64,000 bases of DNA from Hemerocallis citrina (Eukaryota; Streptophyta; Magnoliopsida; Asparagales; Asphodelaceae). The notes below the pieces were generated by a model. It had not been told where the DNA came from. It saw only the letters and a program-made list of their open reading frames with translations, and ran no database searches. The DNA is taken from NCBI GenBank assembly GCA_017893485.1, contig CM030365.1, positions 45,068,458 to 45,132,457 of the forward strand, given 5' to 3'. The position numbers were made by a program, and so were the translations under genes. How positions within the stretch are numbered: the first letter of the stretch is position 1; every line of letters starts with the position of its first letter. Positions 23,078 to 33,700 of this stretch are shown here, piece by piece.

Positions 23078-23575
23078 TAATGCTCGTTGGTATACATGTG
23101 TTTGGATGATCTCCAATCTGGGCCGCACGTACATGAGGCTCTGAGGTGGATGGGTCAGTTGGGGTATCCTCCTGTGTTGTTTTGTACAAGCACAAATAAC
23201 ACACGTTAGGCAAGAGGTCGGGGGTCCGACTATAGCCCATGAAGAATTATAAGTGGAAGATTTTACAATGGGTTCTAATGATTAACTCTCAATGGTACAT
23301 GTTAGGGGTGGGGGGGGTCGCGTATTTATAGTACATAGTGTTACGACACGTGGTACACTTAGATGATGTCATGCGTGAAGAGTGAGGTGGTCCTAAAGCC
23401 TTACGTTGGTCTCCAAGATGACATTAAGTGGACCTTGGTCAACGTGGGATTTTATATACCAGAAAGGGCTTTGGGCCTTAAGTGGTGTACAAAGATGTGG
23501 GCTTATGGCAAAGTTGGCCACTCCGTAACATTGACCTTGTTCCAGGGACCGATCTATAGTTTGGACAGCTGAGTA
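23078..23575. other. Transposon-like flank, unassigned
   Basis: This host sequence resumes at 42721 once the nested insertions are removed. A minus-strand open frame begins near 23240 but shows no domain. The phrases around ACACGTGG and TGATGTCATG resemble plant LTR promoters. It may be one LTR of the element whose possible gag start lies at 43265. Confidence 0.3.
23571..23575. repeat. Target-site duplication GAGTA (outermost nest level)
   Basis: GAGTA directly precedes the left LTR of element B and recurs at 42716-42720 after its right LTR, an exact 5-bp match across 19.1 kb. Confidence 0.9.
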
Positions 23576-24799
23576 TGTAACACCCCGTGTTAAAATATAA
23601 TATAATATAACATATGTTGATATATAAAGTGGCTGGTTTGGTAAATACGGTAAAATGAATAATTAAATGTGGAATGATAGTGTGGGGGCCCACGATCTTG
23701 AAAATGATAGCAAGCCTTGGCTATTGTAAAAGTTGTTGACTTCAAAAGGCTGACGTGGCATTGAAGACCGGGGCCCACCTGCTGTGTAACTCCCTATCCC
23801 AGTTGTACCTATTTTATTCCGTGAAATTTTTGTACTTCAATTTTCATATCAGTTTTATTTTTCTCTTTGGACTCTTTATCTAAAGCCAGAATATTTTTCT
23901 GATCAATTCTATAATTTTGTGATTTTTCGACCGGAGTTTAAATACAAATTTTAAAACCTAATTAATCTTAATCCTAATCCTAACCCACTCCCGCTAATCA
24001 CTCACTCACAGCCAAATCTTGCCTAAATTCTATGCCTAACTTTTTTATTTTTCTCCTACTCTACTCTACCTCCACCACCCTACTACTCCTAATCCTCCCT
24101 TTCGTCAACCCCATCTTTTGTCTTCTTTTACGTTTTCCTACAACTGTCTCCCTCCCTCCTTAATTATATATGCATGCAGCCAATACTTTTTCTCTCCTTA
24201 TATATGATATATATATACTAATACACATGCATACATGCATGCACTTATATATATACATACTAGTATAATGCACGTGCGATGCACGCGTACAAAAAATATA
24301 TTCACATAACTTGAAATTTTGAAGCATAAAAAATAACAATCATATTTTGCGACATGATAAAAAATATATTTACATGACTTGAAGACTTCAGCAATAAACC
24401 AAACATGACTTGAAGCATAAAAAATAACAATCAATAGAATATGCTGAATTTTGACTTAGTATTGTCAAATTACAAACTAAAGAACTCTTTTATAGAATAT
24501 GTTGAAATTTGACAACAATATTGCCCAAGCATTCTTTACCAATGATGTCATTGTGATGAATTTTTTTTTCCCGCACATATTTATGCAAAAGGTGGGATTA
24601 ATAGTTCAACTTCATATTTTATAAAGAACTCAATAGTATCACAACATCAGAATGAAAACTCAACATAAAAATTGCACTCGAGTACATATTATCAGCCATT
24701 AGAAAAATTGAGATTTGGATAATGTCTTAGTACTGCAGTTGCCACCACTTCCACCACTAAACTCCCCAACACCCCCATTTTATTGAATCAAGACTTCCA

Positions 24800-25643
24800 T
24801 TATTCGATAAATTTTACTCCTAGCATTGTTTTGACAGTACAAATCTCTCTTTCTGAGAACTGTCTAATATCCAAAGCATCAGACTCTGAAATGAAAATAA
24901 GACATGAAAGAGAAATCAGACATTGACAACCCCATTCATCATTAAATTCAGTGGAAAATTCAAATATTTCAAAGTAGTAGTAATTTAAAGAACATAAATG
25001 AATGTGCCATACTGTCCAAATGGAAAAGAAATAATCTAAAGAAGATCGCCTCTCTCACTTCCTAATCAAACAGAAGTAACATCGCCAGTTCGGTTTACAT
25101 CATTGGTTGCATTTTGCTCTTGAATCCAATTCCAAAACCTTATTATGCACTCATTACAAAAGTACAAACATGAATCAAATTAAGGATGAATCACAATTGT
25201 CTCAAAAGCAACAAAAAAGAGAATAAAAATAAAGGATGCAGGTTAGAAAAATATTTCATTAATATTCCTACTGTAATATTAAACCTAATCAACATGCGAG
25301 TTAGAAAATATAAGAAACGGGATAAAGATAGCGACAAAGAAGTCGACTGTTATTTTTTTGAATACGAACATTTAGATATAAGACCTTACCTTCGCTAAGG
25401 ATAACTGAAGTTGTATTTGTTGGGAGCAGGAATTGTCTAGTTTGTCTTCTTACATCACTCAATCTACCCCGAGGCGCAACTGTTGAAAGGTGCATATTAA
25501 TTAGACTAACATAGACATGATTTTAATTTATAAAAGAATTGTAGTTTCGGGAGGATACCTTCTTGATTTTCAGATACTACATGATATGGGGATGCAGATC
25601 TTGCTTGTCTCCTAATATCACTCAAGCGGGCATATCTTGGCAT
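24800..25643 (-). CDS. Predicted 86-aa three-exon protein inside the Helitron, unknown function
   Basis: On the minus strand, joining 25643-25559, 25479-25390 and 24885-24800 gives one frame of 86 codons plus TAA. All junctions are GT-AG with consistent phase-1 boundaries, and a possible 5' untranslated intron (about 25755-25672) precedes the ATG. Exon 1 reads MPRYARLSDIRRQARS and exon 2 reads APRGRLSDVRRQTRQ, so the two ~29-residue exons are repeats of one module. Exon 3 contains SDALDIRQFSEREICT. The protein is basic, with no signal peptide or membrane segment. I do not recognise the family. It could be the N-terminus of a Helitron-encoded protein or a captured gene. The splice prediction is by eye. 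Confidence 0.4.
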
Positions 25644-25838
25644 CTTCTCAGTAGAGATTTTCTATGAGAAACGAAGAGTGTGAGTTGATTCTTATAACCT
25701 CTAATCAAAAGCCTATGTATAAACAAAACCCTTTAAAATGAAATGGACTAACCTGAATCGATTAAAACCCTCAAATCTTTAAATCTCTACTATTACTAAG
25801 GCGGCCACTGCAGCGGGACGGCGAGGAGTTGATGTCAT

Positions 25839-25866
25839 CTAGTATAATACACGTGCGATGCACGTG
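25839..25866 (-). mobile_element. Second, internal Helitron 3' terminus
   Basis: The minus strand reads CACGTGC-GAT-GCACGTG (a perfect 7-bp stem with a 3-base loop), then TATTATACTAG, nearly identical to the terminus at 24260. The base after CTAG is A instead of the usual T. Either an earlier Helitron ended here and transposition later read through to the terminus 1.58 kb further on, or two related Helitrons are fused. Confidence 0.7.
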
Positions 25867-26062
25867 TACAAAAAATATGTATACTAAATAGCCTATGACA
25901 GTGGATGACTACTCGTAATAACTCACAATCATAAAATCTCTACAATTGCAAGGCATCAAAAATTAAGAAAGAACATAAGTATAAAATTTGATACAGATTA
26001 GTAACATGAACGTAGTGCCGAGATTTGATAATAAAGTATAATGTGAGGAAAGATTAGCGTAC

Positions 26063-26210
26063 CTTGGATATTTTGTTAATATCATATTGAGTTCCATTTA
26101 CAACAGATAATGGCTTAATCTTTGATACGGGAACATATTTTGTTGCCGGATAGCGTACAAATCCTTTACAATCAAGATTGTAACACCCTGTACTTTGGCC
26201 TCTAACAGCC
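26063..26210 (-). pseudogene. Captured exon of a neprosin (DUF239) protein
   Basis: The 148-bp minus-strand segment is bounded by TCACTATTTAG and AAG|GTACGC and reads STGCYNLDCKGFV... and ...KIKPLSVVNGTQYDINK. The TGCYNL-C-GFVQ and P-S-Y-G-QYDI pattern is diagnostic of the plant neprosin / carboxyl-terminal-peptidase domain. Only this exon is present, without the catalytic region, and the following sequence up to the Helitron end is not neprosin. In a transcript spliced from the BIG BROTHER exon upstream, this exon would be read out of frame and stop after two codons. Confidence 0.75.
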
Positions 26211-26545
26211 TAAATAGTGAACAACAATACACAGAAATTTATTTATTTATTTATTTAGTATTCTATAAACTAAACTTACTTGCCATCCTGTAGCTATAAG
26301 AAACTCAACTTACTAAATTCTTTTCACCAAGAGCATATAACTATCAGACTCCATATGCCTCTAATTGCTTAGTAACAGGTTTTAATCCATAGGCATCTAA
26401 TTGTTTACTAACAATTGAATAGTCAAAAAAAAGTTAAGCTAATTGTGTCAAGAGGACGCAAAAACTAATTAGATAACACGAACTCCTAATCGAAACAATA
26501 TTTTTTCAAAAAATAATTATGTGTTAGATATTATATAAAACTTAC

Positions 26546-27045
26546 ATTCCTCATCGTTGACATTAGCACCCCCACTCCCCTCATCTTCTCCCTCCCCATG
26601 CTGCTCATCCACCCACGGCACCTCCACACTCTGCTCCGCCACCGCATCCTCCCATACCCTCCTCCCCGCATCCACACTCGGCACCTCATACGACCCACGA
26701 AAACTATAATACGGCACACTAACAGGCCCCGAATACCCATACTTATACGAACTTGTATACATCACTCCCCAGTACTGACTCTCCTACACAAATCACACAC
26801 ACACATAAATAAAATAAAATAAAAACCTACCCCAAAAATAAAAAATAAAAAAACCCTTAATTTAAACAATCCAAACAAAACCCACCTCATCGAAAAGCGC
26901 AGTGTCGTCCTGAACCTGAGCAGTTTTATAAGAAAGCCCTTCGAACAAATCCATGAAACTCTGCGGTACAGTGTATGCGAACCCTGTGTCGATGTAATGC
27001 ACCTCTGCCGGTCTGTTCCCATTCATTCTCGGTTCTTAATCTAAA
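26546..27045 (-). pseudogene. BB: Captured 5' coding exons of a BIG BROTHER-type E3 ligase gene
   Basis: Two exons on the minus strand, 27045-26886 (ATG at 27026-27024, 47 codons) and 26783-26546 (79 codons plus one base), join in frame at phase 0. They encode MNGNRPAEVHYIDTGF... and YWGVMYTSSYKYGYSGP..., matching the N-terminal half of plant BIG BROTHER (BB/EOD1), a RING E3 ubiquitin ligase that limits organ growth. The RING-H2 domain, normally about 100 residues further on, is missing. After the last donor (GGAAT|GTAAG) comes a neprosin exon instead. An upstream 5' untranslated exon lies at 38512 and beyond. Splice sites remain good, so a transcript is possible. Confidence 0.75.
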
Positions 27046-27175
27046 CTACAAAAATCAAAAAATGAGTATTTTATTATAACTGATGTAGTGATGCATATAC
27101 CAGTAGGCGTATATATAATCCAAGTTAAGAGCACACAAACAGTCGACATTTGAATACAGAAAACTTCAACAAAAT

Positions 27176-27180
27176 GAAAC
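27176..27180. repeat. Target-site duplication GAAAC
   Basis: GAAAC precedes the left LTR and recurs at 38146-38150 after the right LTR, an exact 5-bp match that fixes both ends of the chromovirus. Confidence 0.95.
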
Positions 27181-27479
27181 TGTAATACCCCGATTTTTCC
27201 TAATATATGAGGATTATTTATTTTGTTGCACGTGGTATGCACGTGTAGTATTTTGTCTATTATTATCAACATAATGAGTAAGAACATTGTTTTTATAAAG
27301 TATTTTCCCTAAAGCCCAAGTGTTAATTTATTTATCTCTTCTACAAAATAACTATTTTGGCCCAACTGATTTTAAGCCCACGAAATTAATCCTTTATTTT
27401 CTACAACTTGTAATGTGTAGCATCTTTTCTTTTTATTTATGGGTTATTTGATGTACAAATTTTGTAGGGTGGTTTGTGT

Positions 27480-27507
27480 GTGCACGTGCACTCAATGTAC
27501 ACGTGCA
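27480..27507 (+). promoter_or_regulatory. G-box (CACGTG) cluster in LTR U3
   Basis: Two CACGTG cores (TGCACGTGCA and TACACGTGCA) lie within 28 bp, with two more near 27229-27245. They sit about 160-430 bp upstream of the TATA box. The right LTR has the same positions with one core altered, and the diverged solo LTR keeps a similar cluster. CACGTG is the core bound by plant bZIP and bHLH factors. Use by such factors is inference. Confidence 0.5.
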
Positions 27508-27664
27508 CAAGGCACAAAGCTTGGCCGGATTGTGGTGAGTGGGTGTGAGATCATGGGCGGTTAATATGAAGTGTGGGTAGTTTTCACAACTTCCTAGTCC
27601 ATCCTAGCCCTTGATCTTCCAACTCCCTAGTGCATCCTAACCCTCCATCTCACTCTAATTTGTG

Positions 27665-27672
27665 TATAAATA
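27665..27672 (+). promoter_or_regulatory. TATA box of the left LTR
   Basis: TATAAATA is followed by CCCC and a pyrimidine-rich tract, the usual context of plant LTR promoters. Equivalent sites lie at 35764-35771 in the right LTR and 22546-22553 (minus) in the solo LTR. Confidence 0.65.
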
Positions 27673-27998
27673 CCCCCTCTCATTCTCTATTTCTTTTACA
27701 CTAGATTATTATTTCAAGAGAAGTATTGTGTGTGTGTGTGTGCTTTTCTGTGGGGGACCGAGTAGCATTCTGAAGGCTTCGGTGTGGAACAAGGAGCAAG
27801 GAGCAAGGAGTGCTGCACTGCATTGAGGAACTTTGCGGGATTCGATTACTTCGTCAAATAAGGTAGGTGTCTCTCAGGACTTCTAATGTAGGAGTTATAT
27901 CATGATTATTATAATTGCTACCATGTTATGAAAAGTAAATTCAATGTATTGAAAAATGCCTGAGCATGCTGTTGATAATGAGAACAAATGAGTCGGTA

Positions 27999-28762
27999 CA
28001 GTCGACTGTCGCATGAACCAGTCGACTGGTACGAGACAATTATTTTCATGATGTGGTAATAAACATATGTGCAAATAGACGTAATAGTGTGATTACTAAG
28101 TTTATATTTTTTCCTATGACACATATGATGGAGGGAAGGTGAATGGATGAAAAGAACTAGCAATGATTAACAAAACTAAGAACTGTCGGTGCAGTCGACT
28201 GACAATGTGTTCAGCCGACTGGTGCATCGATTTAAGTATGATTATTCGGCAATTCCATGAAATGAGATATTCCATTATGTTGACTTAGTATAATGACTTG
28301 AGATTTATATCTACACCTTCGTAAGAAAGTTATGAATAGTGTGAATGCATGTTTACAGTATTTTCCTTAAAGAAAAGAACATATTAGTAACTTGAAATTC
28401 CATGCTACGATGTTATTGAACAAGTAAGAAGTGTGGTGTCTATAAAATATGAATGTATGTATGCTGTGATGAAAGTGCATGTGAGAACGGTTGGAAAGAT
28501 AATCTCTGTTTTTGAATTATGAAACTGTCCAGTCGACTTAGTGCATGTAGCCAGTCGACTGAGCTGAACATAGAAGTGTGCTATTAAAAATCCCAGGACA
28601 GACGACTGATGGATGAACAGTCGACTGTCACGTGGATGACACTGTGAACATGAAAAGTTGCGAGACAGCCGACTGGCCGTGTGCAGCAGTCGACTCCCCC
28701 GAGTATTTATGATGAACCTGTTTTGACTGTATGTGTCGACTGGTGTCCTTCCAAGTCGACTG
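27999..28762. repeat. Six pairs of 10-bp CAGTCGACTG palindromes in the left LTR
   Basis: Starts of the paired 10-mers are 27999/28019, 28192/28212, 28530/28552, 28599/28618, 28666/28687 and 28733/28753. Spacing within pairs is 19-22 bp, about two turns of DNA. The last three pairs repeat every 67 bp. Members vary mostly in one or two bases. The right LTR repeats the array from about 36107 to 36872. Confidence 0.9.
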
Positions 28763-30039
28763 TACAGAGTGGACTTTGATATGTATGAGATTTCATTTTC
28801 ATTTATTGTTGTTGGAAGTTGTGAACTTTATGATTGAAGTCTATGAACTCTTTTTATGACTGTATGGATTTATGTAAAATGAATCATAGATGAGAATTGA
28901 GAATTAAATGAACATGAAAGGCTAAGATCATGATAAGAAAGTCTGTGAGACTCTAAAATAAATTATGAGCTGAGAGTGCTCAATTGGAAATGGTGAATTG
29001 AAAATTGAACAAAAGAGTAGCTAAGTCTCCCCCGGCAGTAAAATAAAATGATATTGAAAAGAAGACCAAGGTTGGTCATGTATAAATGAAATGATAAGTC
29101 CGGTTTGGTGCTGAGGCTAACTCTAGAGCTTTGATTTTTATTCATGATTCTAATAATTTTAGTACATAGTGAGGAGGTGATGAAAGTGAGAGAAAAACAT
29201 AAGTATGAGAACTAGAGTTTATGGTGCGGGTGTGTGAGTCGCAGAATGCATGCTTGATGAGTCAAGACATGGCGCGGGCGCAACTCAGAATGATCAGACT
29301 CTAGTCACGCTTGTGGGATGTTTGGTGACTGCAAGAGGATCGTGTTCAGGGAGGAGGCTTGAATTGCCACAGAATGCATGCTTGATGAGTCAAGACATGG
29401 TGTGGGGTTCCCCTCCAGGGTCCAGTGCACGAGCTTGTACTCATAGACCATTTTGGATACTCACCGTAATTACAGAAGTAGAGTAAATCATGGCGAGAGA
29501 TTGAACCCTACAAAAAATGAAGAACGATTAAGAGGCTTGCCCTCGGACCTATGTAGTATGGGATGCATAGAATTCGAACAAGTGCGCATTAGTGTCATGT
29601 AAATTAAATAATTGCATTAAGGATTAAGTGCACAATCACGACACGACATCATTAAGAGTTCCCTTTTGATTTATATTCTGATTATGAACAAGTTTGTGAT
29701 TTGTTAAGAAAAGAGATTCGTTATACTGTTTCTGGCATAGAGAGGATGGCCATGTATAATTATCGTCGGTTGAATAAACTGACGTACCCACAGTTTTGTA
29801 TGCAGGATAAATTACATGTAAAGAGGAATGGATGCATAAAGATTTTATCATGTTGTTGTACATTTATGTAAATGTTGTATATTTTTACTTCCGCTGTGCA
29901 AATGTAAATGTAATATGATGTAAACTCTGATGTAAAAAGAAAAAGTTTGAATTTCCTTGTAAAATTGTACTCAAAGAAAGTGAAAAGATCCTGTAGAACA
30001 TCTCGAATTCAGTGATTTGGGATTCGGGGCGTTACAGAG

Positions 30040-30055
30040 TGGTATCAGAGCCACG
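30040..30055 (+). other. Primer-binding site of the chromovirus
   Basis: TGGTATCAGAGCCACG starts three bases after the left LTR. It is complementary to the 3' end of plant initiator-methionine tRNA. Confidence 0.9.
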
Positions 30056-30204
30056 CTTTCTATGCTTTCACACTTGTACAAATTTATAAGGAATGACACC
30101 CTAGATGTGGATATTAGAGTGTGTGTCTGAGTTTAGAGATTTAAATGTAAGTGACTTACATTTGTGTTTCTCTATGACTTATGCTTCTTCCTCTCTATTC
30201 TAAG

Positions 30205-30630
30205 ATGGCTGATCACTTCAACCCTGCTAGAGGCGGCGACTGGCATATTATTGAGGAGGAGTACCATCCTGGACAGGCTGATTCTGAGGATGAGTATCAC
30301 CCTGGGCAAGCAGATTCTGATGATGAGGAGTGGCCTGAATCTCGAGAGATTACCCCACCTCCAGATTCATCTGACAATTCTTCTTCCGATGAAGAAGAGG
30401 GACCAGATCTGAGTGGCATTGTGGCTTCTCTTCAGAGGCAAGTCGAAACCCTGAAGGAGAGAGTTGGAGTTTTGGAAGCTCAACTGGCGAAGCGAAAGGA
30501 CGATTTCTCTGTTCTCAGTCACCGGGTGTGGGAACTTGAGAAGAGAAAGAACCTGACGGATGTGCTGAAAGATGAAGTGGATGAACTGCGGGAAGAACTT
30601 CGAGCAGCGAAGAGGACCCGTAGGAGTTAG
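30205..30630 (+). CDS. Extra ORF upstream of gag: acidic, coiled-coil protein (141 aa)
   Basis: From ATG 30205 (context AAGATGG) the frame MADHFNPARGGDWHIIEEEY is intact to TAG 30630. An in-frame ATG at 30181 would add eight residues, but its context is weaker. The N-terminal third is acidic and contains a tandem EYHPGQADS repeat (about residues 19-38). Asp/Ser/Glu-rich sequence follows, then from about residue 70 a leucine-heptad coiled coil (LQRQVETLKERVGVLEAQL), ending in a basic RAAKRTRRS tail. It lies between primer site and gag, where standard Tekay elements have only leader. I know of no function. It could be a gag accessory or a captured host fragment. The intact frame in a copy with broken pol is notable. 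Confidence 0.75.
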   Translation: MADHFNPARGGDWHIIEEEYHPGQADSEDEYHPGQADSDDEEWPESREITPPPDSSDNSSSDEEEGPDLSGIVASLQRQVETLKERVGVLEAQLAKRKDDFSVLSHRVWELEKRKNLTDVLKDEVDELREELRAAKRTRRS

Positions 30631-30752
30631 ATTGTTGTAGCTTCTATTTCTTTCATTTCTGATGTCAAAAATGTTTTTAATTCGAATGTATAAACTTTGG
30701 AATTCAATGAAATGCAAGTTGGTTTAAATTCTTGTCTTATACTTCGAATTTA

Positions 30753-33700
30753 ATGGATCTTTTGCATCAGAATATGTCGAGAAGAGGGGCTAGGAATGGG
30801 GAAGGATTGGACCTGGAGACCGAACTTGCAAGGGTTTACCAGACGCTGAATGCAGTGGCTGTGAACCAAGGAAGGGGGCCGGTGAATCCAGTGCCCGAGG
30901 CGATTAAGCTAGTGGAATCGTTCAAGAGAATGAAACCACCAGTGTTCGAGGAAAAGTCAGACCCAGATGCGGCTGACAACTGGATTCGGCAAGTGGAGAC
31001 GATCTTCGAGGTGTTGGAGACACCGGAGGGCAGCAAGGTCAAGTTAGCGACTTTGCAATTGGAGAAGGATGCGGCTGTTTGGTGGCAGTCGATGAAGAGG
31101 ACCATGGGAGGCTTGTTGCTCGGCTGGGAGGAATTTCTGGATGAATTCTGCAGCCACTATTTTCCCTCCGACGTCCAGGAGAAGAAGGCAATGGAGTTTC
31201 TGTCACTTCAGCAAGGCAGCATGTCAGTGAGGGAGTATGAGGCTAAGTTTACTCAGCTCTCTAGGTATGCTCCAGAACTGGTGATAGATGAGGCGAAGAA
31301 GGCTCACAAATTCGAGCATGGGTTGAGGCCTAGCTTGAGGTCTCGTATGATACCTCTTGGTATCAGGCGATTTGACAAGCTGGTGAAGAGGGCGGCAGCG
31401 ACGGAGGCGGATATGGAGCAGTTCCATGTTGTTCAGAACCGGAGGAACAACTGGTAGTCCGGGAAGAGGCCTGCACAATCGGGGAGTTTCAAGGGGCAAC
31501 CATCTGCACAGAGGTTCAAACCGACAGGGGAGAACGCTATCAGTGTAGCTGGAGGACCTGGAAACAATGTGGGGAGACCTTCTGCAGTCACCTGTTACAA
31601 CTGTGGGGAAGTGGGACATTACCAATCTCAATGTCTCAAACCACGGGCTGGCAATCACAATGTGCCAATACAGCAGACTGGGAAGAGGCCGTACCAATCA
31701 GGACGAGTATTTGCTTTGACGGAAGCTGATGCTGATGAGGCAGATCAGGTCATCTCTGGTACGAGGGCTGATGTTTAGTGGTTTTTGTCATTTCTCCTTC
31801 ACGTTTATATTGTGAAATTGTTATGTAATGGTGTGTATTATGTAACAGGCGAACTCTATCTTAATGGAATGAAAGCTGTTGTATTGTTCGATACTGGATC
31901 CTCTCATACATTTGTGTCTCCTAGATTTGCTAAAGTGTTGGGAGTGGAACCAAAGATTTTTCCAGGAAAGATCTTAGCAGTAGCTACTCCATCAGGGGAA
32001 ACTTTGACCACTGATCGGTATTATGCTGATTGCGAGATAGTGATTGGAGATCGAATCTTTGGCATTGATCTGATCGAGCTGACTATCTTGGGAGTCGATG
32101 TTATCATTGGCATTGATTGGATGTCGGTGTACAGTGCAAGCATCGAATGCAAGACCAAGACGGTTACAGTGAAGGCTCCAGGTGGACCTGAAGTCACTTT
32201 CCAAGGGAAGCAGAAGTGTTCTAAGCTGGTGGCAACTATCCGCAAGGAAGAGACTCCTGTGGAATTGCAAAGGATTCCTGTGGTTCGGGACTATCCGACC
32301 GTGTTCTTGGAAGATTTTCCTGGGTTACCTCCGCATCGTGATGTAGAGTTCAGCATCACTGTTCAACCAGGAAGTGCACCCATTTCTAAGGTACCGTATA
32401 GGATGGCTCCAGTAGAACAGGATGAGGTGAAACGGCAGATTGAGGAACTATTGGGGAAGGGCTTTATTCAACCTAGTGCATCACCTTGGGGAGCACCAGT
32501 GCTTTTGGTAAAGAAGAAGGATGGATCGATGAGGATGTGTATCGATTACCGAGAGCTGAATAAGGTCACTGTTCAGAATAAGTATCCGATTCCTCGAATT
32601 GATGACTTGTTCGATCGTCTACAAGGAGCAGCTGTATTCTCCAAAATAGATATTCGATCAGGATATCACCAAGTGCGAGTGAAAGCTGAAGATGTGCACA
32701 AAACTGCATTTAGAACTCAGCATGGGCATTACGAATTCTTAGTTATGCCATTCGGAGTGACGAATGCACCCGCAATCTTCATAGATTTGATGAACAGAGT
32801 TCTGAGGCCGTTTATTGATTCTTTCGTCGTGGTGTTTATCGACGATATTCTCGTGTACTCCAAGTCAGAGGAGGAGCACACCGAGCATCTAGCAGCAGTT
32901 TTGCAGAAGCTGGTAGAGCAGGAGTTGTATGCCAAGTTATCCAAGTGTGATTTCTGGAAATCTGAAGTGGCATTCCTAGGTCACATCCTTTCTAAGGAGG
33001 AAGTGGCAACTGACCCTCAGAAGATAGAGGCAGTGAGAGATTGGGCTAGGCCTACTACAGTGAAGGAAGTCAGAAGTTTCCTTGGGATGACTGGATACTA
33101 CAGGAGATTCATTCAAGGTTATGCTCAGATAGCTGTACCGCTTACTGGACTGACCAAGAAGAATGTGAGCTTCAAGTGGACTGAGCAATGTGAGGTGAGC
33201 TTTCAGGAGTTGAAAGAGAAGCTGACTACTGCACCTATTTTGGCTTTGCCTAGAGCAGGTGTTGAGTATGATGTTTATAGCGATGCTTCACATCGTGGGC
33301 TTGGTTGTGTCTTAATGCAAGAAGGTAGAGTAATCGCTTATGGGTCTAGGCAACTACGACCGCATGAGAAGAATTACCCGACTCATGATCTAGAGTTGGC
33401 TGCGATTATCTTTGCCCTGAAGCAATAGAGGCACTACGTGTACGGTGAGAAGTTGAACATGTACATGGACCACAAGAGCTTGAAGTATATATATCAGCAG
33501 AGGGATCTCAATCTGAGGCAGCGGAGATGGTTGGAAGTGCTCGAGGACATGCGACCTGAGATCAAGTATCATCCTGGAAAGGCTAATGTTGTTGCTGATG
33601 CACTTAGCCGCAAGAGCAGTTTGGCCAGTTTGATTACAACTCAAAGACATTTGATTGAGGAGTTAGATCGAGCAGGTATTGAAGTTGTCTTGCAAGGATT

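Larger units (their letters stand above)
27181..30036 (+). repeat. Left LTR of the chromovirus (2856 bp)
   Basis: Starts TGTAATACCCCGATTTTTCC and ends GGATTCGGGGCGTTACA. U3 contains CACGTG-type motifs at 27229-27245 and 27480-27507. A TATA box at 27665 precedes the likely R region. Six pairs of GTCGAC palindromes lie at 27999-28762. Short GGAGCAA repeats occur near 27791-27805. Confidence 0.95.

Noticed and set aside
23049..23240. Minus-strand 63-codon frame beginning MGYSRTPDLLPN
   Set aside because: No domain. It overlaps the solo LTR end and target duplication, so it is not a continuous native gene.
25786..25838. Plus-strand ATCTCTACTATTACTAAGG, which looks like a Helitron 5' start in the opposite orientation
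   Set aside because: The sequence runs only about 50 bp to a minus-oriented Helitron end and also fits the 5' leader of the three-exon ORF. There is no matching plus-strand terminus.
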